Part shown: piece by piece, positions 36,412-48,039 of the stretch
Numbering within the stretch: the stretch's first letter is position 1
Layout of the letters: each line of letters starts with the position of its first letter
NCBI GenBank assembly: GCA_947685225.1
Contig: CANTUV010000024.1
Span: forward strand, 18,494,001-18,558,000
Direction: 5' to 3'
Origin: Garcia nutans
Lineage: Eukaryota > Streptophyta > Magnoliopsida > Malpighiales > Euphorbiaceae
Length of the DNA stretch: 64,000 bases
The notes under the pieces: generated by a model
What the model was told of the DNA's origin: nothing
The model's database searches: none
The model's input: only the letters and a program-made list of their open reading frames with translations
Position numbers and translations under genes: made by a program

Positions 36412-39178
36412 TGTCAAAACCCTTCCCGACCTACGTGTGTAAGCTGAGTAGAGGCGCCACACTATCCTAATGTTGCTACCACTTTTACTTAGTCAAATTT
36501 TTGTTCCGATTTTTACAGAAATTTTGCCATAGTTTCGCCTAAAAATTCAATCCCAAGTGTAGACAAAACTGATTTTTTTTTTCTGATTTTTGAAAATATT
36601 TTTACACAAACCAATGCAAACAAAATCATTCTCAGTACACTTCCAATAAATCCCCCTTGTAACCTCAACTTCAACCTGCAAAAAGGATTTACACTTCTAG
36701 TACAAAATAAAGTAAAGGTTTATTATGAAATACAATAGATAAAATATTTGTTCACTATGCAACGGAAAGTAACAATATTTACAAATTCATATACATCAAA
36801 ACTCAAGTTTTACAACACATAAAATTTATACATGTTTGGCAGTCAGTCTTCGATCTTAAAGCCCACTATTCACTTTCAAAATCTAGGCTCGACTCGGCCT
36901 AGAGGAACTCTCTGGTTCTTCCCTGTCACCTGCGCGAAGAATCACATTCGCGCTAAGCCAACGGCTTAGTGGTACAAACTACAGTGCTATGATGCTTTAA
37001 TGCCATGCTAATGTCACACAATCAAGATTCAAGATCAATTCAAGAGAATATTATATTTCACAATCTTACATTATTTAATAATTAATCAAAACATTCATGA
37101 TTCACATTGAAAACAAAGACAAGCATGGGCCCACAAGACACTAATATGTTATTCAAAGTTCAGAGTTACTGCTTTGGTCTATAATCACAACCATTAAGCC
37201 CGTAGGCGATATATATATCTCTATCCATTGATAGGGTAACAGACCCAGTCTCTTAGACCTCAACTCGGCTAAACTCGAGGAAATCCTCAACCCGGCAAGA
37301 CTGTTACCTGTAACAGACCCAGTCTCTTGGACCTCAACCCGGATAAACCAAGGAGATCCTCAACCCGGCAAGACTGTTACTATAATTCACATTTCACATT
37401 TATCAACTGGAATCGGCTTACGATCCTGTCTTTTCACCTATCCAGTACTTTATAGGCATGCCACCAAACCCAGAACTCTGAAGGTTGAATAATAAATTAA
37501 ACATAAAATTCTTTTCATTTATATCTTTATACATTTCTTTCTTAATTCATTTCATTCTCATAAGCAAATTAGGCAACCATGCCTCAATCATCTCATTTGC
37601 ATCATCACATATTGCACATTTCACATTTCGTTATATTTCAAATCACATTAATCAATTCATTATTCAAATGGATATAATCAATGGCATTAACACATATTTT
37701 ACATGCTCATCACAACATTCACATTATACCAAACATAACATTATTAATATACATCCACAATGCATTAGATTCCTTATCACATTTATAATCAAATATGTCT
37801 CAAGTCTCAATATCATATGAATGTATGCAATAATGTAGTTTGTACTTACCTTAAAACCAACTTACACCAATCTATACACTTACTCTTCCAAGAATCCTCA
37901 ACACTTAGGTTAGGGCAATTCAACCTCTTCACAACCTAATCCAAAAGGAATATTAGCAAAATGACCATATGAATAGTAAATTCTGGTTTTAGACTCCACT
38001 TTATCCTTATTTTGAAACATTGTATAAAATAATATACTTGACTAAAAAATCTAAACTTTTTACAGAACTTTACATCTTAAAATCATTCCTTTAAAATTTC
38101 AGATCAAACGGAACACAAAATCTTGGTCAAATAGTTCACCCAACCAGACTGCTCCAATTGCCCTGCATCCTGGCAGCAGTTCTGAACTTTGTGAATTCCA
38201 TGAATTAAATTCAATCAACGTGGTTCCAAATTATTTTTCTCAAATACTATACTCCCTAAACAACAACATATCCAAAATTCAATTGGATATTGTTTGTCTA
38301 CATTTTATTAAAAATCCTGAAAGATAGCTGTCTCAGTTAAGGTACTTGCTGGAACAGGTCTAATAAAAATAATCTTTCCAAAGTCATAACCATTCCAAAA
38401 TTGAATCAACATATTTTTCAGTCATTCTAGACTCATAGAGGCACAACATAACAAAAATTCACTTCAAGAACATTTTTCTATATTTAATTAAAAATCATAA
38501 AAGTCACAGCCTTTACTAATTGTAAAACAGAAAAAATTTCGCTAAACACAACTCTTACTCTTCCATCACCAACACCAACCTAACTTCTTATCTTTAATTC
38601 CATTTCCATCACATACAAACACACCACAAGCAATCCTAACCATATTATCGACAACACTTCATAAAACTCAAAAATAACTTCAAAAACAACAAGAGCAATC
38701 AAGAGAGAACTTACTAAAATAATGAAATTTCTTGAAATTCCAACTTGTTTATTTGAAATCTCCTTTGAATTTGATCTTAGAAAATCAAACTCTATCTTGC
38801 TCTCTTAACTTTGGAGTACCCGGCCAAGAAAAGAAAAAAGAAGAAAAATGAAAAGGAAATTAAATTCAAAGTCAAAGTTCTCTTCTCTTTAAACCTTCAC
38901 CAAGCAATCTAAAAAGAAAATTACTAAAATACCCTCTTCTATATATCTTAACTCCCTTTTACTTATTTGTCCTTTTTAGTAATTTCATAAATAAACAAAA
39001 TAAATATCTTCTTCCTTTGACCATCCATTTGACTTGTATATATGTTATATATATATCCATATATACAACATATACACTCCTTTTTAAATTATTTTCTCTT
39101 TCCAATAACATATACATTTTAATTAAAATAAAACAACAATTATACTAAAACTTCTAGGGCACATTTTGGGATATTACA
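36412..39178 (-). repeat. 5' LTR (LTR B) of the first Tekay-like element
   Basis: Near-complete match to LTR A. The inner end reads TGTCAAAACCC where related LTRs read TGTAACACCCC, so the precise edge (36412-36420) is uncertain and may be the deletion junction. The outer end, GGGATATTACA at 39178, is followed by the TATAC duplication. Confidence 0.85.
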
Positions 39179-39183
39179 TATAC
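39179..39183. other. Target-site duplication, right copy (TATAC)
   Basis: Matches 24956-24960 exactly. Confidence 0.85.
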
Positions 39184-39309
39184 ACCTGTTAGGGATATAT
39201 AGCAGCTCATTTGAAGAAATGACTTTAAAGCAAATATAATATACTTTACTTATTGTATTTCCATTGTCTCTTTCTAATCTAAAGTCATTTTTGCATCCAC
39301 AATTATGTC

Positions 39310-39560
39310 AGCACCGCATATGCCCTTTTCATTGGAATCAGCCTCCTCTTAGATTCTAGTCGTATGTCACTTGTAATTTCTAAGGTATTATTGAATTAAA
39401 ATATTACATTAACATAAATACAATTCACTTTCTTACGATGAATGATGTGGTGTAATGCATGGGTATGAAGAAAAAATGACACCCACATTTGTGGAGACAT
39501 GCCCTTACAAGTCCATAGTCAATTAGTCCTTACAACTGAAATTCAAAAGTTACAATTGTG
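39310..39560 (-). mobile_element. Fragment of a Tat/Ogre-like LTR
   Basis: TTCATTGGAATCAGCCTCCTCTTAG resembles 14788-14815 in the older inverted LTR. The ACACCCACATTTGTGGAGACATGCCCTT stretch (39480-39508) matches the reverse complement of 5715-5750. It is a heavily diverged relic of the same LTR family as the left block, with no paired end found. Confidence 0.5.
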
Positions 39561-40840
39561 AAAGAAGCTTAATACATTGAGTCTAAAAATTATAGAAACA
39601 TCAACCTACTACATGGTTCTAAGAAATAGGAAAATTACATAAGATTAAATTAATTAAATTGCCTTCAAAATAAATAACAATTGGATGTATGCTTGCAAAA
39701 TGCAAATGACAATACAAAATTGACCATTTATTCATCCATTCCATCCATAAATAATCAATATTAATTACAAATGTAAATTGATTTCAAAGGTACTAACATA
39801 ATATCAAGCATGGAGATTGCAAGCCGTAGGTGGTAGATTTCAAAATGGGATGACCATGAATGGGCGTGTATATTAGGCGACCACATCATAGCTAGTGGCA
39901 TGGTCATCATTACCTATGGTGTGACCACTAGAGGATGGCGAGAAAGCCACCAACCATGGCGTTCCCTATTCTTTTGTCATTCCCTATCGAAAGAGTGATG
40001 GAACTATCATGCATCCACTATTACATCTTTTCTTTTACTTTTAGTCCAGTATGCTTTTACCCAGTTCTTTTAGGTCCATTATCATGACCACTTATTACCT
40101 TATTACGTCCATTTTACGTCATAAGTTTTGTTACCAATTACTAGTTATCCATTTACTATTTTTATTTCATCCCTTAAATCTCTCCCATTATATCTTTAAA
40201 CCGTTGATTCACTCAAGTGATTTTACTCATATTTATAAGACATGCCATATGCAAACATCCCATAAATGGGCAACCATCCACAGGATATCGAACCATAACA
40301 TGATATGAAACTACAAAATGAAGAAAATAAATTAAAGGATGTGTTAGGAATATGAAACTTTCATTGTCGGTTCTTTCATTCTTCTAGTTAGACAAAGAGA
40401 TGAGAGAGGTTTTTCCTGAATCTGCCTGGTTCTTGGATGTAGCCTCTGCATAATAGAGAAGTTGACAACTAGGGAAAGTAGACAACCATTGTGTTGTGTT
40501 TGCATATATGGTTAGTTGAAGGGAAGGAATTGGCTCTGGTTTTCTCCAGAGGATGATGGAGAGTTGTTTATTTTGGATAGCTGTTAGTGAAGAAAGAATA
40601 CCTCTTTCCCTTTGTCTCTGTGTTGTGTTAAAGATAGGAATTGTTAGTTTTTACCCTCTCTGGGGAGCATCAGAATGTGGGGGTATTACCACTTGCACAC
40701 ATTCTGACTTTCCTTGGCAGAAAGGCAATGCTGGTCAAATGAAAAGCTCGGTTTTCTAAGTATTGCTTCATGATTATTGGCATAAACCTTCACCTTTTAA
40801 ATGAATTATGTGCACACAAATTCAATGTAAATGGATCCAT
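39561..40840. other. Intergenic or unrecognised relic sequence
   Basis: No convincing gene, RNA or element end. Reading frames at 40051-40308 and 40553-40759 plus have no family features or splice support. Confidence 0.4.
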
Positions 40841-42027
40841 GTTGCGCTTTAATTAATATTACTAAAAAGCGACACTCACAAGTATATGAGGCTATTGCAG
40901 CAACAGTGATTGCCCTAAGGCCGTCTCACAAGGAAGGAATTGCTTGTAATAGTTCGATTAACATGAAATAATAAAATTGAGGTTGGATTGGTGAATTGTA
41001 ATTAACTTTAAAAGTGAAAACGAGTGATGTTGTGCAAGATAAATTCAATTATGAAAATGATGCCTAGGGTTGTAGGTCCATTTAATCAAATATTTAATTC
41101 TCAAATTATCCATTAATATATCCTTGTAAATTATTTGTTCCTTAAGGTTAATTAGTCAATTACCAATTCATTAGTTTGCAAATTCATGAATTAACAACAA
41201 CCAATTATTTTACATTAGCAAATTAATAAAACCCTAGAACTTATATTTCTAATTCATTCTTAGGGTAGTCAATTGCATAGTTCCGATATCAAACTTCACC
41301 TCTCGGTCCGCCATTCAATATTAAGTAATCAATAGGTGGCCAATCTATCAACCTAACATTCAATCCAATGCAATCAACCAATAACAAGGTATATTAATGG
41401 AATCATCAAATCAAGTCATTTAATCAAATCTACTACAACCCAAGGCATGAGTAAATTAGCTCATCATCAACTTTAAACAAATATTCATTTCAATATAAAC
41501 CAAATCAAAATTATTCATTGCAATATTAATGTTCTTAATACAATAATAACAATAAAGAAATGGATTAAAAGAAAGAGCTTGAAAAACCCCTTTTGAAGAT
41601 GCTAAGAGTTGGACTCCTTGTCTCTTTTGTAGCTCCCTCTTTGATGTGTGATAAGAAACTTCCAAGCTCTCTTGAATCAATGGCTCTCTTCTTGAAGGAT
41701 GAATGATAACTCTCTCAAGCTTACAACTCTTCAATCAAGCCTCTTTAAACCCTAATCCTCAAGAACTTGTTAACTCACTTCGATCCCAAGAATTTTCTTT
41801 GTTCTTGTTTATGGAAGAAAATGGTGAATGAAGATGATGAGAATGGTGTCTTCCTCTCCCAAGCAAGAACCAAGGAAGAAGATGATGTGTGTAGAGAATG
41901 TCCACTACCAAATATCCAAGATGTCTCCTCCTTCCATGCTCCTCCACTTCCACTGTTTTCAATATTTTAAGACATCCACTCACTCTTTGTCTCCCACTTT
42001 TTTCTTTGTTTAATATTTCTTCCATAA

Positions 42028-42070
42028 CACTACAAAAAAAACAGCAATATGCGACACAATCTGCGACACC
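42028..42070 (+). repeat. CACTA left terminal inverted repeat
   Basis: CACTACAAAAAAAA followed by GCAATATGCGACACAATCTGCGACA, matching the right end over about 40 bp with a few mismatches. Confidence 0.88.
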
Positions 42071-42520
42071 ATTAACGACGAAATCAACGACCAAAATACG
42101 ATAACGACAATATCAGCGACGAATAGCGAGAAAAATCGAGCAGACGGTAATGTCCTGGTCGCTAAAAAATCAACGACAAATCAGCGACCAATTGTGCGTG
42201 TCGCTGTTTAGTGACAAATCAGCGACAAAACAGAGACAAATTCAACGACATTTTCATTTTTGGCGGGAATTATTTATTCCCACTGAAAGTCGTCACTGAT
42301 TTAGCTTTGGTCGTTGAATTCATCGCTATTTGGGTCGTTAATTTAGTCGCTGAATTTGTCGCTAATTTGCTCGCTAAATTTTGTGGCTGATGTGTCGCAG
42401 AATATGTCGCAATATTTTTCTCGTTGTTTCAGTCGTTGATTTGTTGCAGAATTCAATATTTTTTTTTGTCACCTTTGGTCGCTGATTTTGTTGCAATTTT
42501 GTCGCAATTTTGTAATTATT
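42045..42520. repeat. CACTA left subterminal repeats
   Basis: Dozens of GCGAC/ACGAC and GTCGCTGA-type words on both strands, such as AATCAGCGACAAA and GTCGCTGATTT. In En/Spm such short motifs bind the element-encoded TNPA-type protein; the role here is inferred from the family. Confidence 0.75.
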
Positions 42521-42815
42521 TGGCTATATTTTTCCAGTATTCCATTTTTTTTGTCTACACATTTTCAAGAACCTGTTGAATTTCAAATATAATAACCAAA
42601 CCTGTTTATAAAATAGTCATTCATTACAATAATAATCAAATAACACAACATTCATAATTAAGTTATTAGTGGCAATAAGTATACATAAACAATTCGAACA
42701 CAAACACCAACTTAAGAAAACACCAACTTTGATAATCCGACACTCCAAACACAAACAAAGAGAACACCAACTATCAAGTATATCCTACATACGAACATCA
42801 TCTTCCTCCACATTG

Positions 42816-43170
42816 TCATTTGCCAGAGCAGGAGGAGCATTTGTTTTCATTCATTGATGCTATAACCTTGGCTTGCTCTTCTACCTTTTGTTGTAATACT
42901 TTCATAGTTTCCAATACCTCAGAGTCATTGCGATTAGCAGACATTGCAGAAAATGATGACCCAGATGGTTCATAGCATGAATAATGGGATGAGGAAGAAC
43001 CCAGCCCATAAATACGAGATGTCTTACCGGTGCCACCAGCAGCCTCCACAAACACGCGTCGCTCAAGTGTCTTCGTCGGGCGCCATATCATCCTCCTCAG
43101 CCTCAAGTGTCTGCAACTCAGGCTCGGCATTCTTAAGTTCTTGGTATTTCTCCTGCCAAAGATATATGCA
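42816..43170 (-). pseudogene. Remnant of a plant En/Spm transposase-family protein
   Basis: After an acceptor-like TTTGGCAG (43157-43164), the minus strand reads EKYQELKNAEPELQTLE, then shifts frame near 43070 into RVFVEAAGGTGKTSRIYGLGSSSSH and a coiled-coil tail (EVLETMKVLQQKVEEQAKVI) ending with two CxxC-like Cys. The KYQEL and RIYGLGS motifs are typical of the Transposase_24 (Ptta/En/Spm) family C-terminus. Only this last part exists, so it cannot provide transposase activity. It lies just inside the left subterminal region. Confidence 0.6.
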
Positions 43171-44367
43171 AATCAAATTACATTTTTAACTATTTAATCT
43201 AAAATAGGATAAAAAAATTAAATTAACTTGAGAAGAAACAAAGTCATACATTAACTAACTCTGAGCGCTTATCAATGAAGACTTTCATAAGCCAAGGCGT
43301 GCAAAAGCATGTGCAATTCAATTTTAAGCAAATTCAGAAATAAACAACCTAGTAAGTTCTCTATTAAATAAATTGGAACAAAATCAATAGCTTCCCATGA
43401 TTCACTTAACATGCACTTAACATTTTAACATAATTTAATTATAGAGAACTTAACATTTTGACTTATATATTAATTAGTAATTAGTTAACATGCACTTAAC
43501 ATTTTAACATAATTTAATTATAAAAAAAATTAATATACCATGTAGATTATAGAAGTCAAAATATCTAGCAATCCACTTCAGTTATTGGAATAATATTCTC
43601 CAAAACTTCAGAATAATTTCTAATCTCTAAACATATTGAAATTGCAAAAAAAAAATACATAAGTGTTTATTAACAGAAAAAGGAGGGGAAGTTAACTATA
43701 TTAAATCAAACTTGGCTATATTAAATCAAACTTGGCCACATTAGGAGAAAAAGAGTGCATATAACAGCCTACTTGAAAATTTCCAAGAAACTTGAAACAC
43801 TTGAAAGCCAAATTTTCATCGTACACAAGGCATCAAATTGATAACTATACATTAGCTAACCCTCATTTTGTTGCTTTTGTAGTCTCGAAAAGAAAAAGAA
43901 TCCCTAAATTGGGTTTCGCTAAGATAATTAATATTGGGATTCACTAAGATAAATCTTAATAATTTTTATTATTAACCATTATCTAATAGAAGTCCAACAG
44001 AATACAAATATCATCTTTGTAACATTACAATAAAATCAACAGAGTGATATCGTACATGTAATGGAGAGACAAGATTCAATGAGATGAATAGTGATTCATC
44101 TGACTCGAATTCTGAACTCTTAAAAGCATACCAATGCAAAGGAAAGAGACCCTATACAGACGAAATTTGTACAGAAAGTTTAGTACTTTACCAAGAACAG
44201 AATTTGGACTTACCTAAAGCTTAGTACTTTGTCAAAAGAAGCTTGAAGCTATTCCCTAGAAACAGAAAAGTAAGAAACCTATCGAATGAATAAGCTCATA
44301 GTCATCTCAATAAGAGAATTTGAAACCTATGAAGAAAGAGACTGCTGGACTAATCATCTGGCATAGT
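43171..44367. other. Non-coding interior of the CACTA element
   Basis: AT-rich, with a duplicated ACATTTTAACATAATTTAATTATA (about 43419 and 43499). No gene seen; it could be transposase intron sequence or the captured gene's 3' flank. Confidence 0.45.
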
Positions 44368-45902
44368 CTACACGATCTTGTAGTAACAATCTCTCCCAGA
44401 GAGAAGAATCTGATAGCCTTTGCCACAAGGACACTTAAAGCGGACAACCAAACATTCCCCAATTCTCTCTACAGAAATAGCTTCTTCACATTCTATCTCT
44501 GAACCAGCCTGCAACAAACAGAGGAATAAATACAATCAACACCACACTGTCAACTACACAACAAAGACTACACATTTATGGTTAACATATCAAAATTCTG
44601 AATTATAGTGTTTTCTGTAACTTGTGAATTCCAAACTCATAAATGTAATAAAGCAGAATCGAACATGAGATTCAAATTTTCTTTTCACCTTTACCCAGTT
44701 TTGTTGGCAAATAAATAAGTGATACATACACATACATAAATACATACATGTATACCTTCACAGCATTGGCAATGTTGTCTTCATTGGGTTTATCTCCTTC
44801 TTCCCCTTCACCCATCATTACATCAGGCATTAATTCATCCCACCACTGATTCATTTCCTTCATGCTATCCCTCATCCTCTTTAGCCACTGCCATTATCCC
44901 AAGAATTCCAGAACGTATTAATTAAATATCAGTTATCCAAACGAACCAAAAATATCCACTTTAATCAAACAGATTTAAAAAATCTGAAATCCCAACAAAT
45001 CTAAAACAATCATAATCATATCACAGGTATTAATACGTAAAGACAGCATCTTTAGCCTCAAATATCAATAACTATTGGAAAAGAAAATAAAATGTTAAGC
45101 CTATAAATCCAGGAAGCCATTTCTTAATTACAGAACCCAAAGAATCCCCAAGACTCGTTAGAACTTAAAACCCCAATGCCACCAGTACAAACCTTAAAAT
45201 GCAGACTCCCATCAGCAGTAATATCATTGCAACTCGATGATTTGAAAAGCTCTTGTTAGGTGATGGTTCAGACGCGCTCCTTCTTAGCATACGCGGCCTT
45301 GGTGGCAGAGAAGTAGTTGTCTTTGAGGTAGGCTTAGTCACAACGGTCTCCCCCACCATCTTGGAGTTATCTGGCGGTGATTGTGGTGCCAAGTTTGAAG
45401 CAAAACCCATACCCGAACCAGAAAGAGAGTCAGATCCTGTCACGGATGGGTTGTAGGGATCAGAATGGCAGCGGCGGAAGGGAATCTGGTTTGTGGTGCT
45501 GGTTTGAGTGTTTATGTCAGACGGGTTGGTGGATCCAGAACCAAAGCCCAATGAGGCACAGGGGAGAGTAATATTGGAGAAATCATGGGGAGTGGCATTT
45601 TCCTGGGGTTCAGGGAAGAGTTTCTTGGGCCTTTTAGGGATTTGATCTTGAGAGTCTAATTTGGAAGCAGTGAGGTCAGGAGAGCTGCGTTTGTTGGATG
45701 AAGAAGAGTTGATGGTGGCGAGAGCAGATGAGCCAGAGCAGCCACAGGCGTTGCAAGGACATTATCAATAATGAAATCGCAACAAATTAACACAAATTAA
45801 ACCTTGAAAGACAAGAAGGAAATCGGAAAAATACCTAGAAATGCGGCTGTGCTGGTCTTCTGTGTTTTCGGCGTTGGGACTTGGCAATGGCGTTTCTGCA
45901 AG
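44368..45902 (-). pseudogene. Captured plant gene of unknown function inside the CACTA
   Basis: Four exons on the minus strand. Exon 1 is 45902-45835 (AETPLPSPNAENTEDQ). Exon 2, about 45764-45193, is Ser/Pro-rich with KRPKKLFPEP, PFRRCHSDP and MLRRSASEPSP, resembling phosphorylation-type sites. Exon 3 (44887-44756) has LKRMRDSMKEMNQWWDEL, a helical segment. Exon 4 (44508-44368, stop TAG) ends with FKCPCGKGYQILLSG and CYYK, a compact Cys-containing module. Donors and acceptors are good between exons 2-3 and 3-4, and phases agree. Breaks: no in-frame ATG before exon 1 (CTT where ATG would be expected), no AG acceptor at the apparent exon 2 start, and a one-base frameshift near 45235. The C-terminal wording looks like an uncharacterised conserved plant protein family, but I cannot name it. 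The parental gene is not in the window. Confidence 0.7.
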
Positions 45903-46674
45903 GCTGGTGACTTGTGAATTGCGAGAGAGAGTGTAAGTGTGAGTGACTGTGACTCTAGGTTCAGTAGATTAGGGAAATATATTTCATTTGCGCGGTGCGG
46001 TTTTTGCTTTCAACATGTATAGAAAATATAAATTAATAAGTATAATCTTATTCATGTTTGAAGATTAACAAATAATTAAATTTGATTTAGTGTGTATGAC
46101 TGGTCCTATAGAGTGGGGGTCAATGTTCTGCCCTCTATTATTGATGTTTTATTCGTTGATTTAGAATAATATCATATTTAATTTTTTTAAAGCATATTAT
46201 GGTTAAAAAAATATTAATTCTGGTTAAAAAAAAACACTTCCGAAAAGCCAAATATTAATTCTGGTTAAAAAAAATAAGATGGTTCGTTACAAGCAAAATC
46301 AGGCCTATTTATATCGGCCAAAACCCTAATCCAAAATAAAAAATAAAGAATCTGAAATTAAACTCTTGAAAATAATAAAGAAAAATTACAAAATAGTCCC
46401 TGAAAACTTAAAACGCGATTTTGAGGCCCTAAACAGCAAAATTTGACCCCCAAACTTTGCCACTGTAGTCCAAAGGACAGGGTGGCACTTTTCAAAATTG
46501 TCCGACTAGCGAAAATGCTTCCGGAAAGCTATCGTGGGTTCAATTCGGACCTCTTGGGAAAAAGTTATGCCTATTTTCGCAAACGGCCGCTAATCTTGCC
46601 GCTATCCAAATTCTCCATGTTCTGCAATTCAATCTGCTCCGCATCATTAATAATAAAAATTTGATATCGTCTCA
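45903..46674. other. CACTA interior upstream of the captured gene
   Basis: It includes the captured gene's possible 5' flank (a CT/GA-rich stretch at 45915-45960) and AT-rich filler. There is no TATA placed convincingly and no other gene. Confidence 0.4.
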
Positions 46675-47202
46675 CTCTAAAATAGAAAATAAAATTAATT
46701 TCTCGCTAATCCATCGCAATATTCTCGCAAATTAGCGACTAATCTGCGACTAACTCTTTTTCTCACAAATCAGCGACACATTCAGCGACGGATTAGCGAC
46801 CAATAACTCTAAAATAGAAAATAAAATTAATTTCTGGCTAATCCGTCGCAATATTCTCGCAAATTAGCGACTAATCTGCGACTAACTATTTTTCTCGCAA
46901 ATCAGCGACACATTCAGCGACGGATTAGTGACCAATAACTCTAAAATAGAAAATAAAATTAATTTCTCGCTAATCCGTCGCAATATTCTCGCAAATTAGC
47001 GACTAATCTGCGACTAACTATTTTTCTCGCAAATCAGCGACACATTCAGCGACGGATTAGCGACCAATAACTCTAAAATAGAAAATAAAATTAATTTCTC
47101 GCTAATCCGTAGCAATATTCTCGCAAATTAGCGACTAATCTGCGACTAACTATTTTTCTCGCTAATCAGCGACACATTCAGCGATGGATTAGCGACCAAT
47201 AA
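46675..47202. repeat. Four 132-bp tandem repeats in the CACTA right subterminal region
   Basis: Units start at 46675, 46807, 46939 and 47071, each beginning CTCTAAAATAGAAAATAAAA and containing CGCAAATTAGCGACTAATCT and GCGACACATTCAGCGACGGA. The copies are nearly identical, implying recent amplification or gene conversion. Confidence 0.9.
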
Positions 47203-47531
47203 CTTTCCAATAAAAAATACACACATTCTTTGCTAATTTGTCGTAAATTAGTCATAACGTCGTCGCTGATTGTTGGCGCCAAAATTTGGCGCAAAACTCA
47301 GCGACACATTCAGCGAGAAACGACCTTTTATCGCTATTCAGCGACAGATTCTACGACCATTGTTTTTGTCGTTAATCAGCGACGCATTTAGCGACGCATT
47401 CAGCGACGAAATGTTGGAAAGACGCTTATCTTGATTCTTTGTCGTAAAGTTGTCGTTGATAAAGTCGCTAATCAGCGACGAAATAAGAGTTGTCGCAGAA
47501 TGCGTCGCTGATTGCGCTTTTTTTTGTAGTG
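47203..47531. repeat. CACTA right subterminal region and terminal repeat
   Basis: Dense GCGAC/GTCGC words on both strands run up to the terminal TTTTTTTTGTAGTG at 47518-47531. Confidence 0.8.
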
Positions 47532-47640
47532 TAAATCCAACCACCTTTCACTTCTTTTTAGTATTTCTTTTTCAAAAGATAATGCATGTTGTCCCCCACT
47601 TGTCCACACCTCGTGCAAAATAATTCAAACATATCAAGGG

Positions 47641-48035
47641 TGACATGGCCAAGCTTCTAGCCATGTCTCTAACTTTTCATGGGACACGGCCAAGCTTGCT
47701 GGCCATATCCATTGCTGCCTCCCCTCTTTCCTTCTTCTCAATAGGTGACACAGCCAAGCTCTTGGCCGTGTCATGTGAGACGACCAGTGGCTTGTCCGTG
47801 TCTTGTGAGGGTGTCTCTTTCTGCTTCTTTCTTTTCATTCTTTGCTTTTGTTCCTTATGTGAGATACGGCCAGTGGCTTGGCCATGTCTCATGCCAGTGT
47901 TAGCTTCTTCCCAATTTTCTTGAGGGACACAGCCAAGCTTGGTTTGTTCTGGCCGTGTCCTGCCTTGTCCTTGACCTCTTTTGCTTTTGATGAGAGACAC
48001 AGCCAAGCCATGTCTGGCTTAGCCGTGTCACATGC
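47641..48035. repeat. Cluster of GGCC-stem palindromes (seven copies)
   Basis: GACACGGCC or a variant and the complementary GGCCGTGTC flank a short centre, usually AAGCTT or AGTGGCTT. Copies lie at about 47642, 47687, 47747, 47783, 47863, 47926 and 47997, separated by 25-60 bp of unrelated sequence. Each could fold as a hairpin of 9-12 bp. Two more lie at 51101-51180. Confidence 0.75.
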
Positions 48036-48039
48036 TTTT

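Larger units (their letters stand above)
24961..39178 (-). mobile_element. Tekay/Del-like Ty3/gypsy chromovirus with nested copia
   Basis: A minus-strand element flanked by TATAC duplications. On the plus strand the order is 3' LTR (24961-27732), broken 3' half of pol (27779-29952), inserted copia element (29953-about 36411), 5' LTR (about 36412-39178). The gypsy PBS, gag, protease and N-terminal RT, all present in the related copy at 52054-62402, are absent, as is the copia 5' LTR. One deletion after copia insertion would explain both losses. The integrase C-terminal chromodomain-like segment and 2.7-kb LTRs suggest the Tekay/Del clade. Confidence 0.85.
42028..47531. mobile_element. CACTA (En/Spm) transposon with captured gene (Pack-CACTA)
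   Basis: The left end CACTACAAAAAAAACAGC (42028) and the complement of the right end, CACTACAAAAAAAAGCGC (47531), are matching terminal inverted repeats. TAA occurs at 42025-42027 and 47532-47534, the 3-bp duplication typical of CACTA elements. Subterminal regions are packed with GCGAC/GTCGC words. Inside are a transposase-family remnant (42816-43170) and a four-exon plant gene fragment (44368-45902), both minus. At 5.5 kb with no complete transposase it should depend on another element. Confidence 0.9.

Noticed and set aside
41759..42094. 111-residue minus-strand frame
   Set aside because: It crosses the CACTA left end at 42028, so it joins transposon and host sequence by chance.
44672..44875. 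A separate 67-residue gene
   Set aside because: The frame is exon 3 of the captured gene read through its donor into the intron.
47677..48006. Gln/Arg-rich 109-residue frame
   Set aside because: Explained by the palindrome cluster; the opposite strand is equally open.
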